From NCBI GenBank assembly GCA_036785325.1, contig JAXIVH010000014.1:6595916-6659915 (forward strand): a stretch of DNA of 64,000 bases, written 5' to 3'. The position numbers and the translations under genes were made by a program. Below, in pieces: positions 10,981 through 21,327 of this stretch (position 1 is its first letter; each line of letters opens with the position of its first letter). A model generated the notes under the pieces. That model saw only the letters and a list, made by a program, of their open reading frames with translations, searched no databases and was not told the DNA's origin. The stretch is from Urophycis tenuis (Eukaryota > Chordata > Actinopteri > Gadiformes > Phycidae).

Positions 10981-12835
10981 ATGTCTCTTTCTACCTTAAA
11001 AAAAAGAAAAGTTGACTCAGAGAACAGGCAGTTCAACAATGAATGGACAGAGAAATATGCGTTTATTGCAGTTGATGCGAAACCTGTGTGCTTAATCTGC
11101 AACGAGTGCCTTGCCGTGTGTAAAGAGTATAATTTGAAAAGGCATTTCAACACAACGCATGCAAACTTCAATGGTTCTTTCCCACCGGGCTCTGCCGCTC
11201 GGAGGCAAAAAATATCAGGGCTCACATCTTGTTATGAGCAAAGACGTTGCATATTGTTCCGGGCCTGTACGGATCAAGAGAGAGCAACGGCGGCATCGTT
11301 ACGAGTGGCATGGATATTTGGGAAAAAGAAAAAGCCGTTTACAGACTCAGATAGTCAAGGAGTGTATGCTGGCATCCGTTGATGAGGTGATAACAGATGA
11401 GAAAACCCGAAAAAGCGTTATTGATTCGATCAGGCAAATTCCAATATCTGACACGTCAAATATGAGGAGAGTCGAGTCCCTTGCATCGGACGTTTTCGAG
11501 CCGCTTTTGGACAAGCTGAGGAGGGCTGAGGTGATGTCTTTGGCCGTGGATGAGTCGACAGATAACAGCGATGTTGCGCAGCTGTGCCTCTATGTGCGAT
11601 TTTTTGATGGAGAGTGTTTTCGCGAGGATTTGCTTGGACTAATTCCCATGGAGGGACACACCACCGGTGAGATTGTATTCACCAAAATTGCTTCATTCTT
11701 TGAAGAGAACAATTTGGATTTGGCGCGCGTCAACATGCTGGTGACGGATGGTGCGCCCTCGATGGTGGGCAGGGATCAGGGGCTTGCCGCGAGGATGGCA
11801 GCCGTGGCTCCACAGATGAGATCGCTACATTGCCTCATCCACCAAAGCCTCCTGTGTGCCAAACTAAGTGGTGCGTTAAAAGAAACCATGGACTCTGTCA
11901 TGGCAATAATAAACTTTATCCGCTGCACCTCCAGTTTACAGCACCGCCTTTTCCGCAAGCTGTTGATTGACATGTCTTCTGAATATAATGATTTGCTTAT
12001 TCACAATGACATTAGATGGCTTAGCAAAGGAAACGCATTGAAACGTTTTTGTGAACTAAAAGAGGAGATTCTGGTGTTTCTCCAGTCCTCAAAATCGAAA
12101 AAAGCTGTCAAGTTTCTGTCTTTGATGGGAAATGATGAATTTAATGCCAATGTTTGCTTTTTGAGTGGTGTTTTCCATCATTTGAATCAACTCAACATGG
12201 ATTTGCAGGGCAGGGATAAAACAGTCTCAGAACTTGTGGAGAAACTTCAAGCTTTTCTAAGAAAGCTCTCACTCTTCTCTGCTGATCTTTGTCCTGGGAA
12301 GATGCTCCACTTCCCCACATTAAGGAAATCTGGCCTGCAAATTACCAAGCTGAGGCTTGACTCACTGAAAAACAACTTTGCCACCAGGTTTGATAATTTC
12401 AGCATCTCCAGTGAAGTGATGAGATTTGTTAAGAACCCTTTCTGTGTGAATGTTGAGGCAGACTTTGCATTGAAAGGGAAGGAGCTTGTACCATCATTGG
12501 ATGAGGGTTGTTTACAACTGGAACTCATTGACATTCAGTCATCAGATGACTTGCGACAGCCATTGCAGCAGGCAGGTTTTGAAAAATTCTGGACCCATGT
12601 AGTCAGCCGAGAGAAATTTCCACACTCAAGTGGTCTTGCACTTTTTCTTCTGACAATGTTTGGCTCAACATATACTTGTGAGTCGTCATTCTCACACATG
12701 AATGCCATTCAAAGCCACAATCGCATATCCCTCACTGACCAGCATCTGCAACACTGCTTGCGCATTGCCCTGACCACATATACACCTGACTTTACCGCTC
12801 TTGCTAAGTCAAAAAAATGCCATTTCTCTCATTAG
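10981..12835 (+). pseudogene. hAT transposase (GTF2IRD2/ZBED5-like), copy B, one frameshift
   Basis: The start at 10981 is the same as copy A. The zinc-binding N-terminus (CLICNECL, KRHFNTTH) reads to about 11346, where two bases present in copy A (CTGAGATAG there, CAGATAG here) are missing. The remaining core is one uninterrupted frame to the stop at 12835. Visible hAT features are the acidic motifs AVDESTD and VTDGAPSMVG, the C-x2-H motif LHCLIHQSLLC, RWLSKG, and the C-terminal hATC block STYTCESSFSHMN. The total would be about 617 residues. The frame downstream of the lesion is open for over 490 codons. That implies recent loss, or that the internal Met codons still give a truncated product; I cannot tell which. 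Confidence 0.88.
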
Positions 12836-12927
12836 ATTGCAAATGTTGGCAAACTACATGATTTTTTTTTCTCATGTTAGCAGGGCTAAAATGGTCGAGG
12901 TGATTATTGTTGAAAGCAGTTTGAAAT

Positions 12928-13200
12928 GTGCCTTGCACTGTTATGTTGTTGTGCCTTGCACTGTTATGTTGTTGTGCCTTGCACTGTTATGTTGTTGTGC
13001 CTGGCACTGTTATGTTGTTGTGCCTGGCACTGTTATGTGTTGTTGTGCCTGGCACTGTTATATTGTTGTGCCTGGCACTGTTATGTGTTGTTGTGCCTTG
13101 CACTGTTGTGTTGTTGTGCCTTGCACTGTTGTGTTGTTGTGCCTTGCACTGTTGTGTTGTTGTGCCTTGCACTGTTATGTGTTGTTGTGCCTTGCACTGT
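12928..13200. repeat. 23-25 bp minisatellite (GTGCCTTGCACTGTTATGTT type)
   Basis: About 11-12 head-to-tail units of a 23-25 bp word lie in the 3' non-coding part of hAT copy B. Units differ by TT/GG changes and by GT dinucleotide gains. All three forward frames stay open across it, a low-complexity effect rather than a gene. Confidence 0.9.
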
Positions 13201-13309
13201 TTACATTATATTTGTACATAGGTTTATACTTTTATTTTTACATAGGTTTTATATTTTTACATAGGTTTCCTTATATATTTATATTGTATTTTCTAACACT
13301 CTACTATAT

Positions 13310-13379
13310 GTAGAGTGTCCTCTTTTTTTCTACTGGAGTTTTGTCACGAAGACAATTTCCCTCAGGGATCAATAAAGTA

Positions 13380-13410
<31 letters not shown>

Positions 13411-13411
13411 T
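13310..13411 (+). mobile_element. LINE 3' tail ending in (TCTG)n
   Basis: GGGATCAATAAAGTATGTCT followed by a (TCTG)n run at 13381-13411 is the typical 3' end of fish L2/Rex-type non-LTR elements. It sits inside hAT copy B. Only the tail is recognised; a similar tail in reverse lies at about 47,623-47,665. Confidence 0.55.
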
Positions 13412-14879
13412 ATGTTGTTAAAAGCATATTTTGTTGGTGCACTTGGAATTGAAGTTGTTTGTCAATTAAATTAATTAAAATGTAAATAACTGACAGTATG
13501 TGTGGATTTATGTGCATATGTTGTTCTGCATCTACAAAATAGAATATATTGACTCTTCAGTATGTTGTTGTACTTTCTTTATTTGTTACCGTGATTACTC
13601 TGGCCCCTTATTTTGCCTCAAATTCATAAACTGGCCCCAATTCCAAATTAATTGAATAGCCCTGCCATAGGCTCTCTGGTATACCTAACGTTAGGCGAGA
13701 CAACTGAAAATAGGCTACCGTCACTGTTGAGTAACAAAAACTACAATGTAACTATGACACAGCAGATAATGGGCTACAAACAAATGAATGAATAAATAAG
13801 TCACTAACTTACCATAGCTCATTGGTGTAGTTTGTTCGCTTTGGATGGAGATAGAATGCGGGTGGATTCTCTGGCAGCAAGGACAGGTACTTATCCAGTG
13901 AAGCGACAGGACACAGTTGGTTCCCAGGCAGCTCGTACATAATTCCCCGACGAGCCTGTTTGTTTCTTTCCTTGGGGTCTTTGTGATTTTTTGTAGGTTC
14001 GTTGAATGATAACGTCACATACTTTAGGCCGTTCTCGTCTCGGCAGATGGCAAACGACTCAGGCTTTAATTCACGGTTGCCCTCTTTAGCTCTGCGCCCC
14101 ATATGCAGCTGAACGTCAAACCATACTTTATTGACGAGACCTGCTGGTGTATTTGGATTCAATGCTGCAGAGTTCTTGATCTTTTTAAAGTCTGCATCTG
14201 TTATCGGTGGATGATGGGTTGCTGTGTCACGTCCTTCTCGGCGGAGTTGTTTCACAACTCCAGCAAAGACATTGTTACTGGTGATGAATTCAGAATCTTT
14301 TAGCAAACACCAGGAGCGACTGAACGGCGGGTCATTTAAGTATCTGTTCAGGGAAGCACGTAGTCCCACTAGCTGCTGAAACCGTAAGGTTCTCCCTTTT
14401 TGTTTTTCACGCTGGCATAGAGGTGCCTCAGAGTCTGATTTAAATCCATTTTGGTGACTGTTTTGAAGTCAACAGACACTTGCTTCTCGGTGCACCAGGT
14501 CTGAAAACAGCGAACAGCCCACATTGTCTGTTGCACGGTGCCTTTTTCATTTCTTGACTTTTCTAGCTCTTGTAGTTCATTGTCACTTATTTCGGCATGT
14601 CTTCGCGGCGCCTGTTCTTCCTCTATGTTGTCACTTTCTTGTTGTTCTAACCACTCGTCCATAGTTAGTCCACCCAACAAATCGAAGTTAACTTTCCATT
14701 CCATGACAATGCAGAAAAAAGCCGGTTCCGGGTTTCTTTATTGTCGTTGTCGTTGCTATGCGCGTCGTTGCTATGCGCGGAGTGATATGTGAAGCGGTCA
14801 GCAGCAGCGTTGGATGGGGACAGGTGTACTTTATCGTCTCATAAAGTACACCTATCAGCCAATCAGAATCAAGCATTGG

Positions 14880-16435
14880 GACTAACAGTTTTAGAATTTT
14901 CAATAATCTTTTCTCTGAGTTGTTTGGAGTGTTCTTTTGTCTTCATGGTGTAACAGTAGCCAGGAATACTGATTACTGAATACTGACCATTGAATGGGCC
15001 TTCCAGACACAGGTGGCTTTATATTACAATCCCTTGAGACACATTTACTGCACACTGATCCTCATTTTACTAATTGTGAGACTACTGGCACCAATTGGCT
15101 GGAGCGCTGTTGAGTTAGGTCAGTCACTTTAAAGGGGGTGAATACTTGTGCAATCAGGTTTTTTTACATTACATATTTTTATTTAATCGACATTACTGTG
15201 TAGAAATCTGTTTTCACTTTGACATGAAAGAGGTTTTTTTGTAAATTTTGTTGTCAAAAAAGCCAACTTATATTGACCATGAATTGATTTATAAAAGCAA
15301 TAAAAGGGTAAAAAATCTGAGGGGGTGAACACTTTTTCAACCCCCTGTATGTTTTCATGATGGTATACCTGTGTGTCATATTTACATTGTACTTTATGAC
15401 CTTGAATATTGGCCCCCAGGTTCAATGTGTGGAGAGGCTGACAAAATAAAGCTCTTGTCAAAAATAAAATGGATCTTAGATTATTAATGGGTTATTTATC
15501 CGTTCACAGTACAGCAGTCAATACACATGTATTTAGCATTTAATGGGAGATATTTATTTTATATTTAATTTACCATATTATTATAGTTCATTTATCATAC
15601 AATGAGGTATTACAGTAGTAACTGTAGGTTAGTGCTTGAAGAAGAATATATTGCAGTGCACCCAAATGTTGGTCCTGACAAAGGTTTTATTCATATTATT
15701 CCGGAAAACACACACACACAGACTCAGTAATTGTTCCCGCCCAGGGGGCGGGCACTAGAGGTCCTAAGATGTTGTCAAAAAGTAAGTCTCTCTCACAAAT
15801 GCAAGAGTGTATGTGTGTGTGTGTGTGTGTTTGTTTTTCTATCCTGGTGGGGTCAATGACCTGACATATCACTCACGCTGTGGGGACCAATTTTTCCCGT
15901 GGGGACAACGTCCAGGTCCCCACAGGTACGAGCATTGCAATCAATAGAAAACAGTCTGCTGATATGCCTGGTGCAGTTTTCTTTAAAAAAAAAAAAAAAA
16001 AGTGGTCCCCACAGGTTTAATTTTCACTACTCTGTGTGTGCCCCAGTGGTCATAGATGGTATTGCGGTGTGTGAATTTGCACTGGTGGGGACATTTTCCT
16101 GACAAAGTGTGAAAGTGTGTATATCATATAAGCTACATATTTTATGAATAGTATTACAGTCTGTGCACTTTAATGTGATCAGACTTTTATGTTATTAAAT
16201 TAGTTTTCCGAAAATCAATGAGGGAACCCATTTAATCATCAAACGTCCTTTCAAAGCAGTTTTATTCTTTGGAAGAAACTGATGATAACATTTTTGTTGG
16301 CCTGAAAAAAAATATATGAATTAATAACTATTATAACTAAGTATAAACAATAATTTGTAGATAAATAAATGTCTATTAATGTAATGGTAAAACTGGCCTA
16401 AAGTAACAAATAATGATAATACTAAACTCAAGGAT
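14880..16435. other. Old interspersed-repeat remnants, no gene
   Basis: 14,930-15,350 resembles the 3' end of a widespread fish repeat (paired GGGGGTGAATACTT / GGGGGTGAACACTT words and CACTTTGACATGAAAGAG). 15,700-16,110 holds a short (TG)n and several TGGGGACC words common in teleost repeats. The short frames here carry no recognisable domain. Confidence 0.5.
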
Positions 16436-16466
16436 GAACTGATTAGATTTTGGTGGTCAAAGGTCA

Positions 16467-16481
16467 AGGTCACTGTGACCT
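16467..16481. promoter_or_regulatory. Perfect consensus oestrogen response element inside the repeat
   Basis: The 15 bases AGGTCACTGTGACCT form the exact palindromic ERE consensus (AGGTCA, 3-bp spacer, TGACCT). It overlaps an extended half-site (TCAAGGTCA) of the ERR/SF-1 type. The match is seen in the sequence; binding in the cell is not implied by the match alone. Confidence 0.5.
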
Positions 16482-16615
16482 CACGTCCGTCCCATTCTTG
16501 TGAACACGATATCTCAGGAACGTCTTGAGGGAATTTCTTCAAATTTGGCCCAAACGTCCACTTGGACTCAAGGATGAACTGTTTAGAATTTGGTGATCAA
16601 AGGTCAAGGTCACTG

Positions 16616-16623
16616 TGACGTCA
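16616..16623. promoter_or_regulatory. Perfect CRE palindrome in the sister repeat copy
   Basis: The equivalent position in the second repeat copy reads TGACGTCA, the full cAMP response element, where the first copy reads TGACCTCA. A single base separates an ERE from a CRE. No nearby promoter is visible. Confidence 0.4.
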
Positions 16624-16859
16624 CAAAACACATTGTTTTTACCATAACTCAATAATTTATACGCTAATAATAACAACATTTTACATAAATGTCTAATAGG
16701 ATAAAATGATGAAGTGATGAGATTTTATATCCAAAAGGTCAAAGGTCAATTTCACTGTGGCATCATAATGTTCTGCGAAAACACTTTTTTGTAATTTTTT
16801 TGAGTAATACGGGTAATTTGGTTATTTTTGAACAAAGTGAAGGTGTTGTATACAACCTG

Positions 16860-17610
16860 AGGCTACAGTTAGCAATGTCCTGATATTTATATAAACTGAG
16901 GCCACAGTTAGCAGTGTCCTGATATAAACTGAGAGTACAGTTTGCCGGTGTTGTGATATTTATAAAAACTATGGCTACAGTTAGCTAGTGTTTTGATATT
17001 TATACAAACTGAAGCTACAGTTAGCAGTGTTCTGATATTTATACAGACTGAGGCTACAGTTAGCAGTGTCCTGATATAAACTGAGAGTACAGTTGGCCGG
17101 TGTTGTGATATTTATACAAACTATGGCTACAGTTAGCTAGTGTTTTGATATTTATACAAACTGAAGCTACAGTTAGCAGTGTTCTGATATTTATACAGAC
17201 TGAGGCTACAGTTAGCAGTGTCCTGATACTTATATAAACTGAGGCTACAGTTACCAGTGTCCTGATACTTTTATATAAACTGAGACTACAGTTAGCAGTG
17301 TCCTGATACAAACTGAGAGTACAGTTGGCCGGTGTTGTGATATTTATACAAACTATGGCTACAGTTAGCTTGTGTTTTGATATTTATACAAACTGAAGCT
17401 ACAGTTAGCAGTGTTCTGATATTTATACAGACTGAGGCTACAGTTAGCAGTGTCCTGATATAAACTGAGAGTACAGTTGGCCAGTGTTGTGATATTTATA
17501 CAAACTATGGCTACAGTTAGCTAGTGTTTTGATATTTATTCAAACTGAAGCTACAGTTAGCAGTGTTCTGATATTTATACAGACTGAGGCTACAGTTAGC
17601 AGTGTCCTGA
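16860..17610. repeat. Higher-order minisatellite, 38-39 bp monomers in about 153-bp units
   Basis: The monomer has the form GATATTTATACAAACTGAGG, then CTACAGTTAGCAGTGTC. Four monomer types follow one another in fixed order (GAGAGTACAGTTGGCC, CTATGGCTACAG, CTGAAGCTACAG, CTGAGGCTACAG), making a unit of 153-154 bp. Unit starts fall at about 16,916, 17,069, 17,299 and 17,453. The 230-bp gap between the second and third equals one unit plus two extra monomers. This is unequal-exchange structure seen directly. It ends abruptly at about 17,610, next to the Harbinger element. Confidence 0.9.
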
Positions 17611-17792
17611 GCGACTTGAGCGTCAAGCAGAAAGTTGAAATTGAGTTAACTTTATGGTAATGAGCTATGACGCTGTTCAGCGGCAAACGACCAGTAACCA
17701 ATTGGAATAGACGTCCTTCGCGCGGGCTGATTCCCGAGAACATTCGATTCTTTCGAAACTTTCGTTCCTACCAAGACATTAGTTCTGAGAAA

Positions 17793-19764
17793 ATGGAGGA
17801 GAAGCTAATCATTGCGGTTGCTGGTTTCCCAATCATTTACGACATGAGTTTGTTCGCATATAGGGACCTTTTAAAAAAAAATTAGGCATGGGAAAAGATA
17901 GCAGCGATAGTTGGTGTTTCAGGTGAGTTGATAAAGTGTGTGATGTTTTTCTTATTTTTAACTGGGAGGGAACAGCAATGAGCAGCGCATAGCATGCTAG
18001 TCTTCCATGCTTAATGTGAATGGAACGGTCTGTTTGCAGATCATTTCACCCTTGTTAAATGCGCAGAAATGAATTAATAGGAGAAGAAGCATTTTAGTGC
18101 AATGCACTTACATTATACGTTTTTATTCGGCGTTGTCATTTCGCTGTTCATTTTAGGTTTAAACTGTTTGACAGATAGATTAGATTAGATTAGATTCAAC
18201 TTTATTGTCATTGTGCAGAGTACAAGTACAGGGACAACGAAATGCAGCTGGCGTTCTAACCAGAAGTGCAAATGTGCGATAAAGGTGCAGGTTTAAATGC
18301 AGGAATGCAGAATAAGGTGCAAAATTGAAAAACATGAAAGTGACAGTGGTTATTAAAGTGACGGTAATTATCGGTAGTTAATAAAGTGATAAACAGTGCA
18401 GATGGAGGTAGTGATCAACGAGGTATTAAACGGTCACTAACAGTAGCATAAACATGTAAATAAAAAGTGTAAACAATGTACAATGTGCAAGTAGTGCGAT
18501 TAATAGCAGTATAATATCAGTAAGTGTGCAGGTGGTGCAGTAGTGCTCTAGTGCAGTATAACAGAACGGGTACAACAGATGAGTAAGGGTTGTATGGGTA
18601 TGGGAGTGGGGGGTACAATGGCAGTTAAGAATAAATAAAATAAATAACATTACTATAAATATATACTCAATATACTCAAATTTGTCTCTGTTCTGCCAGC
18701 AATATATAGCCCACTCTCCCAAAATGCATAACAGCAGCATATGATTAAAACTTTACATATCGATATAGTGCAGTGATTGCTGTGGATTTTTAATGTTCTG
18801 TAAGTAATTCTGAAAGATAAATGTTAATCATGCTATTTCCTTGGTTGATTGATGGATAACACTTTTGGATAAAGACAACCAGAGGATGAGGGTGCATAGC
18901 TATAATTTCCAGCCAGAAGAGCAATCAAAGTATAGTATAGCAACTGTGATGCAATTAAGCTTACAAGAGAGAAACATGAGTAACATGTAAAGAAGCTGCT
19001 CTGTGATGTGATGTTGAATATTCAAATTGCTGATGTTTTTTTCTGTTGTCTGTTCACTAGCTAAGGATTGCAAAAAAAATGGAAGAGTTGAGGGACATGT
19101 TCAGGAAGGAAAGGAAAAAGGATAAAGATAGGCACAGGAGTGGCGCGGGAGCAAGCAATGCCCGGCCATGGCGGTACAGTGCAGTCATGGGCTTCCTCAA
19201 TCCCTTCATGGAGGACCGGCCAACGTCTAGTAATATGGGGGGAGGGGAAGCCCTAGACGACAGTGGCCAGTGGCCAGAGGACAGTGCCATGGCCGGGCAC
19301 AGTCAGACACCAGAGCAGACACCAGAGCTGCAGGCATCAGAGCTTCAGGCACCAGAGCAGACACCAGAGCTGCAGGCATCAGAGCTTCAGGCACCAGAGC
19401 TTCAGGCATCAGAGCAGGCACCAGAGCAGGCACCAGAGCTTCAGACACCAGAGCAGGCGTCAGACACACCAGTGAGAGCAAGCCAGCAGAGAAGGAAGAG
19501 GCCCCACACAGGTGACTTTGAGGAGAGACTGCTCACAGCACTGGAGGCTGTGAGCAACAGACCGGTCCCTGTCCCCAGCCCTACTCCTCCCCCCCCCCCC
19601 CTCCGCCTCCTCCTGAGGATAGTGACAGTTATTTTTTTTAAAGCCTGCAAGAAGACTTTAGAACCTTGTCGCATAGAACAAGACAGGATCTCAAGTTTGA
19701 GATGCACCGTCTGGTGTACGAGGCAAAGTGTCGTGACATTGACCCTTGGGCAGAGGGCAGCTGA
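17793..19764 (+). pseudogene. Harbinger-linked MADF/BESS-domain protein, several lesions
   Basis: Exon 1 (17793-17922) starts MEEKLIIAVAGFPIIYDMSL, the first helix of a MADF domain, and ends at a CAG/GTGAGT donor. A TAG interrupts it just before AWEKIAAIVG. Exon 2 begins after CACTAG at about 19,061 with the rest of MADF (DCKKKWK then LRDMFRKERKK), shifted by one lost base near 19,088. It continues with 12-bp coded repeats (ELQAPE / ELQASE type, 19,310-19,475). A poly-C run at 19,590-19,601 shifts the frame again. Then comes a BESS-like motif (LSHRTRQDLKFEMHRLVYEA) ending in DPWAEGS at 19,764, with one more stop inside. In active elements this partner carries the transposase to DNA; here it cannot be made whole. 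Confidence 0.75.
18170..18740 (-). mobile_element. Non-LTR retroposon fragment with (GATTA)n tail
   Basis: A (TAGAT)n run at 18,174-18,196 leads into CAACTTTATTGTCATTGTGC and a CAACGAAATGCAG word, the usual 3' region of a common fish retroposon family (Rex1/Babar-like by recall). The simple repeat marks the 3' end, so the element lies on the minus strand. No coding region is recognised. It sits in the intron of the MADF/BESS gene. Confidence 0.5.
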
Positions 19765-20241
19765 CAACGCTGTGAGGGGTGTTAGTAAGCTTGTTCTGTT
19801 CATGTTTTCTTCTGATGTTATCAGTATTTACTGTTTACAGTAAATAAACTAAGATTGTAATATGATTGTTCTTTTTTTCCAATAAAGATTGTAAAATATT
19901 TTCAGCATTCATGGTTGTGTGTTTCATATTATTTTTAAATTCCATGTTATAGTTTAAAAGTGTATAGCTGCTTAGCTATGGAAATTATGCTTTAATGTAT
20001 GATACTGGAGGTAGACTTTAACATTTGGAAATACTGTTTGTCTCTGCATGTACATCTAAGCATCACGTTCACTGACTCAGAGACAAAGTCTGCTATTGAC
20101 TTTTAAACCAGGACTTCTGTTTCATACGTACAATTTAAGGGTAATTGCATAAGTCAATTTATTCAAAAAGTTTAATTACAATGTTTATCATACTCTGCCT
20201 ACTCAATTACTCAAAAGTGTATAGCTGCTTAGCCATGGAAA

Positions 20242-21327
20242 TTATGATTTTAATGTAATTGGGTGGCTCTTAAAAGAGCCATTTGAAGCACAAGGCCTAG
20301 GTTGCCAGTGGACAGCTCCCTCGTTGGAGAAATAGGACGTATATGTCTCCCGGACACGGATGGCCTCCCGTGCAAAGTTGTTGCTGCCCATTCGGGTTAC
20401 TGCAACCAGGCCAGCAGCTTCCCTGTCTGCAGCTGGTGGTGGTCCTGCATGACTTGCAGTTGCCCTGGTTGGCTTCTTGGAGGTCCTCCTCAGGAAGTTA
20501 TGCAGGACACAGGTAGCCTTCACACAGGCGTCCACATTTGCAGGGCTGACCCCAATGACTCCTCTGTACATACGCCATTGAGCCATGAGAATACCAAAGG
20601 TATTCTCAACAATCAGCCTTGCATGCGACAGCCTGAAGTTGAATACTCTGCGCCTGCCAGAGTGGTTGGAGCCAGGAAAAGGTTGCATAAGGTAACGGCG
20701 CAGTGGGAAGGCCTCATCAGCAACAAAGGTGTGTGGCTGCGGTCCTAGATGCTCAGCTCCCGGCAGCAGAGCATCCTGTGGCAGGCCAAGAGTGCCGTCC
20801 TTTAGTGCCCGGCCGAAGGTGGAGTTGGCCAGGACACCGCCGTCACTTGTCCTCCCGTAGCTGCCCACGTCCACTACCCTAAAGCAGTATTGTGAATCTA
20901 CCACTGCCAGAAGCACAACAGAGTAAGTCCCCTTATAATTAAAAAACATGGATCCTGAGTTGTCAGGAGACTTGATCACGACGTGCTTCCCATCGATGGA
21001 CCCAAGGCAGTTGGGGAAAGCCCACCATTGGTAAAAGCCCTCAGCAATGGACAGCCAATCATCTGTGGTGGGCACTGGCATGTACTCCTCCACCATGGAG
21101 TCCCAAATGGCCCTGCAGACCTGGGGGACGATGTTGGCCACAGTGCTCACTACCATGTGATAACTGGCAGCTATGGTGCGATAGGAGTCCCCTGTGGACA
21201 AGAACCGCAGGCAAATAGCCAGACGCTCAGCAGGACCAATTGCACGGCGGTAATTGGTGCTGGTCATCATGATGCGCGGCCCCACTTTTGACAGCACGGT
21301 GTCAAATTGCTCCAATTGAGACAGACC
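20242..21327 (-). CDS. PIF/Harbinger transposase (HARBI1-like), open last exon
   Basis: An uninterrupted frame of about 361 codons follows a GTGTAG acceptor (exon start 21327). The helical N-terminal part (GPAERLAICLRFLSTGDSYR, then TIAASYHMVVSTV) precedes a DDE_4 nuclease core. The first Asp is in LGSIDGKHVVIKSP, the second in VDVGSYGRTSDGG, and the Glu in HARLIVENTFGIL. All three catalytic acids are present, and a VADEAFPL block lies between. The usual family length is 340-420 residues. An upstream exon carrying the start codon should exist, but I could not find it; the SINE at 21428-21812 lies in the expected intron. The frame is clean while its partner gene is decayed, so either it was lost recently or it can use a partner made elsewhere. 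Confidence 0.85.
   Translation of the reverse strand, partial: GLSQLEQFDTVLSKVGPRIMMTSTNYRRAIGPAERLAICLRFLSTGDSYRTIAASYHMVVSTVANIVPQVCRAIWDSMVEEYMPVPTTDDWLSIAEGFYQWWAFPNCLGSIDGKHVVIKSPDNSGSMFFNYKGTYSVVLLAVVDSQYCFRVVDVGSYGRTSDGGVLANSTFGRALKDGTLGLPQDALLPGAEHLGPQPHTFVADEAFPLRRYLMQPFPGSNHSGRRRVFNFRLSHARLIVENTFGILMAQWRMYRGVIGVSPANVDACVKATCVLHNFLRRTSKKPTRATASHAGPPPAADREAAGLVAVTRMGSNNFAREAIRVRETYTSYFSNEGAVHWQPRPCASNGSFKSHPITLKS

Larger units (their letters stand above)
10185..13664 (+). mobile_element. hAT transposon copy B, complete, 3480 bp, perfect 8-bp target duplication
   Basis: The left end is CCGGGCTATTCAATTGGCGG at 10185. The right end, read inward from 13664, is CAGGGCTATTCAATTAATTT. The 8 bp CCATAGGC flank both sides (10177-10184 and 13665-13672), the exact duplication length of hAT transposition. 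The target was the coding exon of a Crypton recombinase gene on the opposite strand. Inside are the transposase gene, a 23-bp minisatellite and a LINE-like 3' tail. It is an inverted near-identical sister of the copy at 1-1629. Confidence 0.95.
9785..14704 (-). pseudogene. Crypton-type tyrosine recombinase gene, split by a hAT insertion
   Basis: The coding start is at 14704 (MEWKVNFDLLGG). The N-terminal core-binding region (LEKSRNEKGTVQQTMWAVRC) runs to about 14372, where a missing base shifts the frame. It continues as the catalytic domain from about 14369 to 13813 (DUF3504-like, RRGIMYELPG), then a GTAAGT donor at 13812, a 128-bp intron, and an acceptor at 13685. The last exon starts at 13684, is interrupted after 13665 by the 3.5-kb hAT, and resumes at 10184 to a stop at 9785. 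The recombinase signature is HSLR (H-x-x-R), then TGRK, then Tyr in LKSYWHP. The usual His of the TGH(R/K) motif is Arg here. Relatives are the Crypton/KCTD1/QRICH1/ZMYM recombinase-like domains. The insertion, the frameshift and the H-to-R change make it inactive. Confidence 0.8.
16440..16750. repeat. Tandem-like fish repeat rich in AAAGGTCAAGGTCA words
   Basis: A block of about 115 bp (CTCAAGGATGAACTG, then GGTCAAAGGTCAAGGTCACT) occurs at 16427-16500 and again at 16565-16640, with a third weaker echo at 16733-16760. The words contain direct-repeat nuclear-receptor half-sites. The family is common in teleost genomes; its origin is not clear to me. Confidence 0.7.

Noticed and set aside
12801..13313. 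Overlapping Cys/Leu-rich open frames in all forward frames
   Set aside because: They lie on a 23-25 bp minisatellite; open frames in every phase of a tandem repeat are expected and have no domain.
16860..17610. CRISPR-like repeat array
   Set aside because: Repeats are contiguous without unique spacers, and the sequence is a vertebrate genome; it is a minisatellite.
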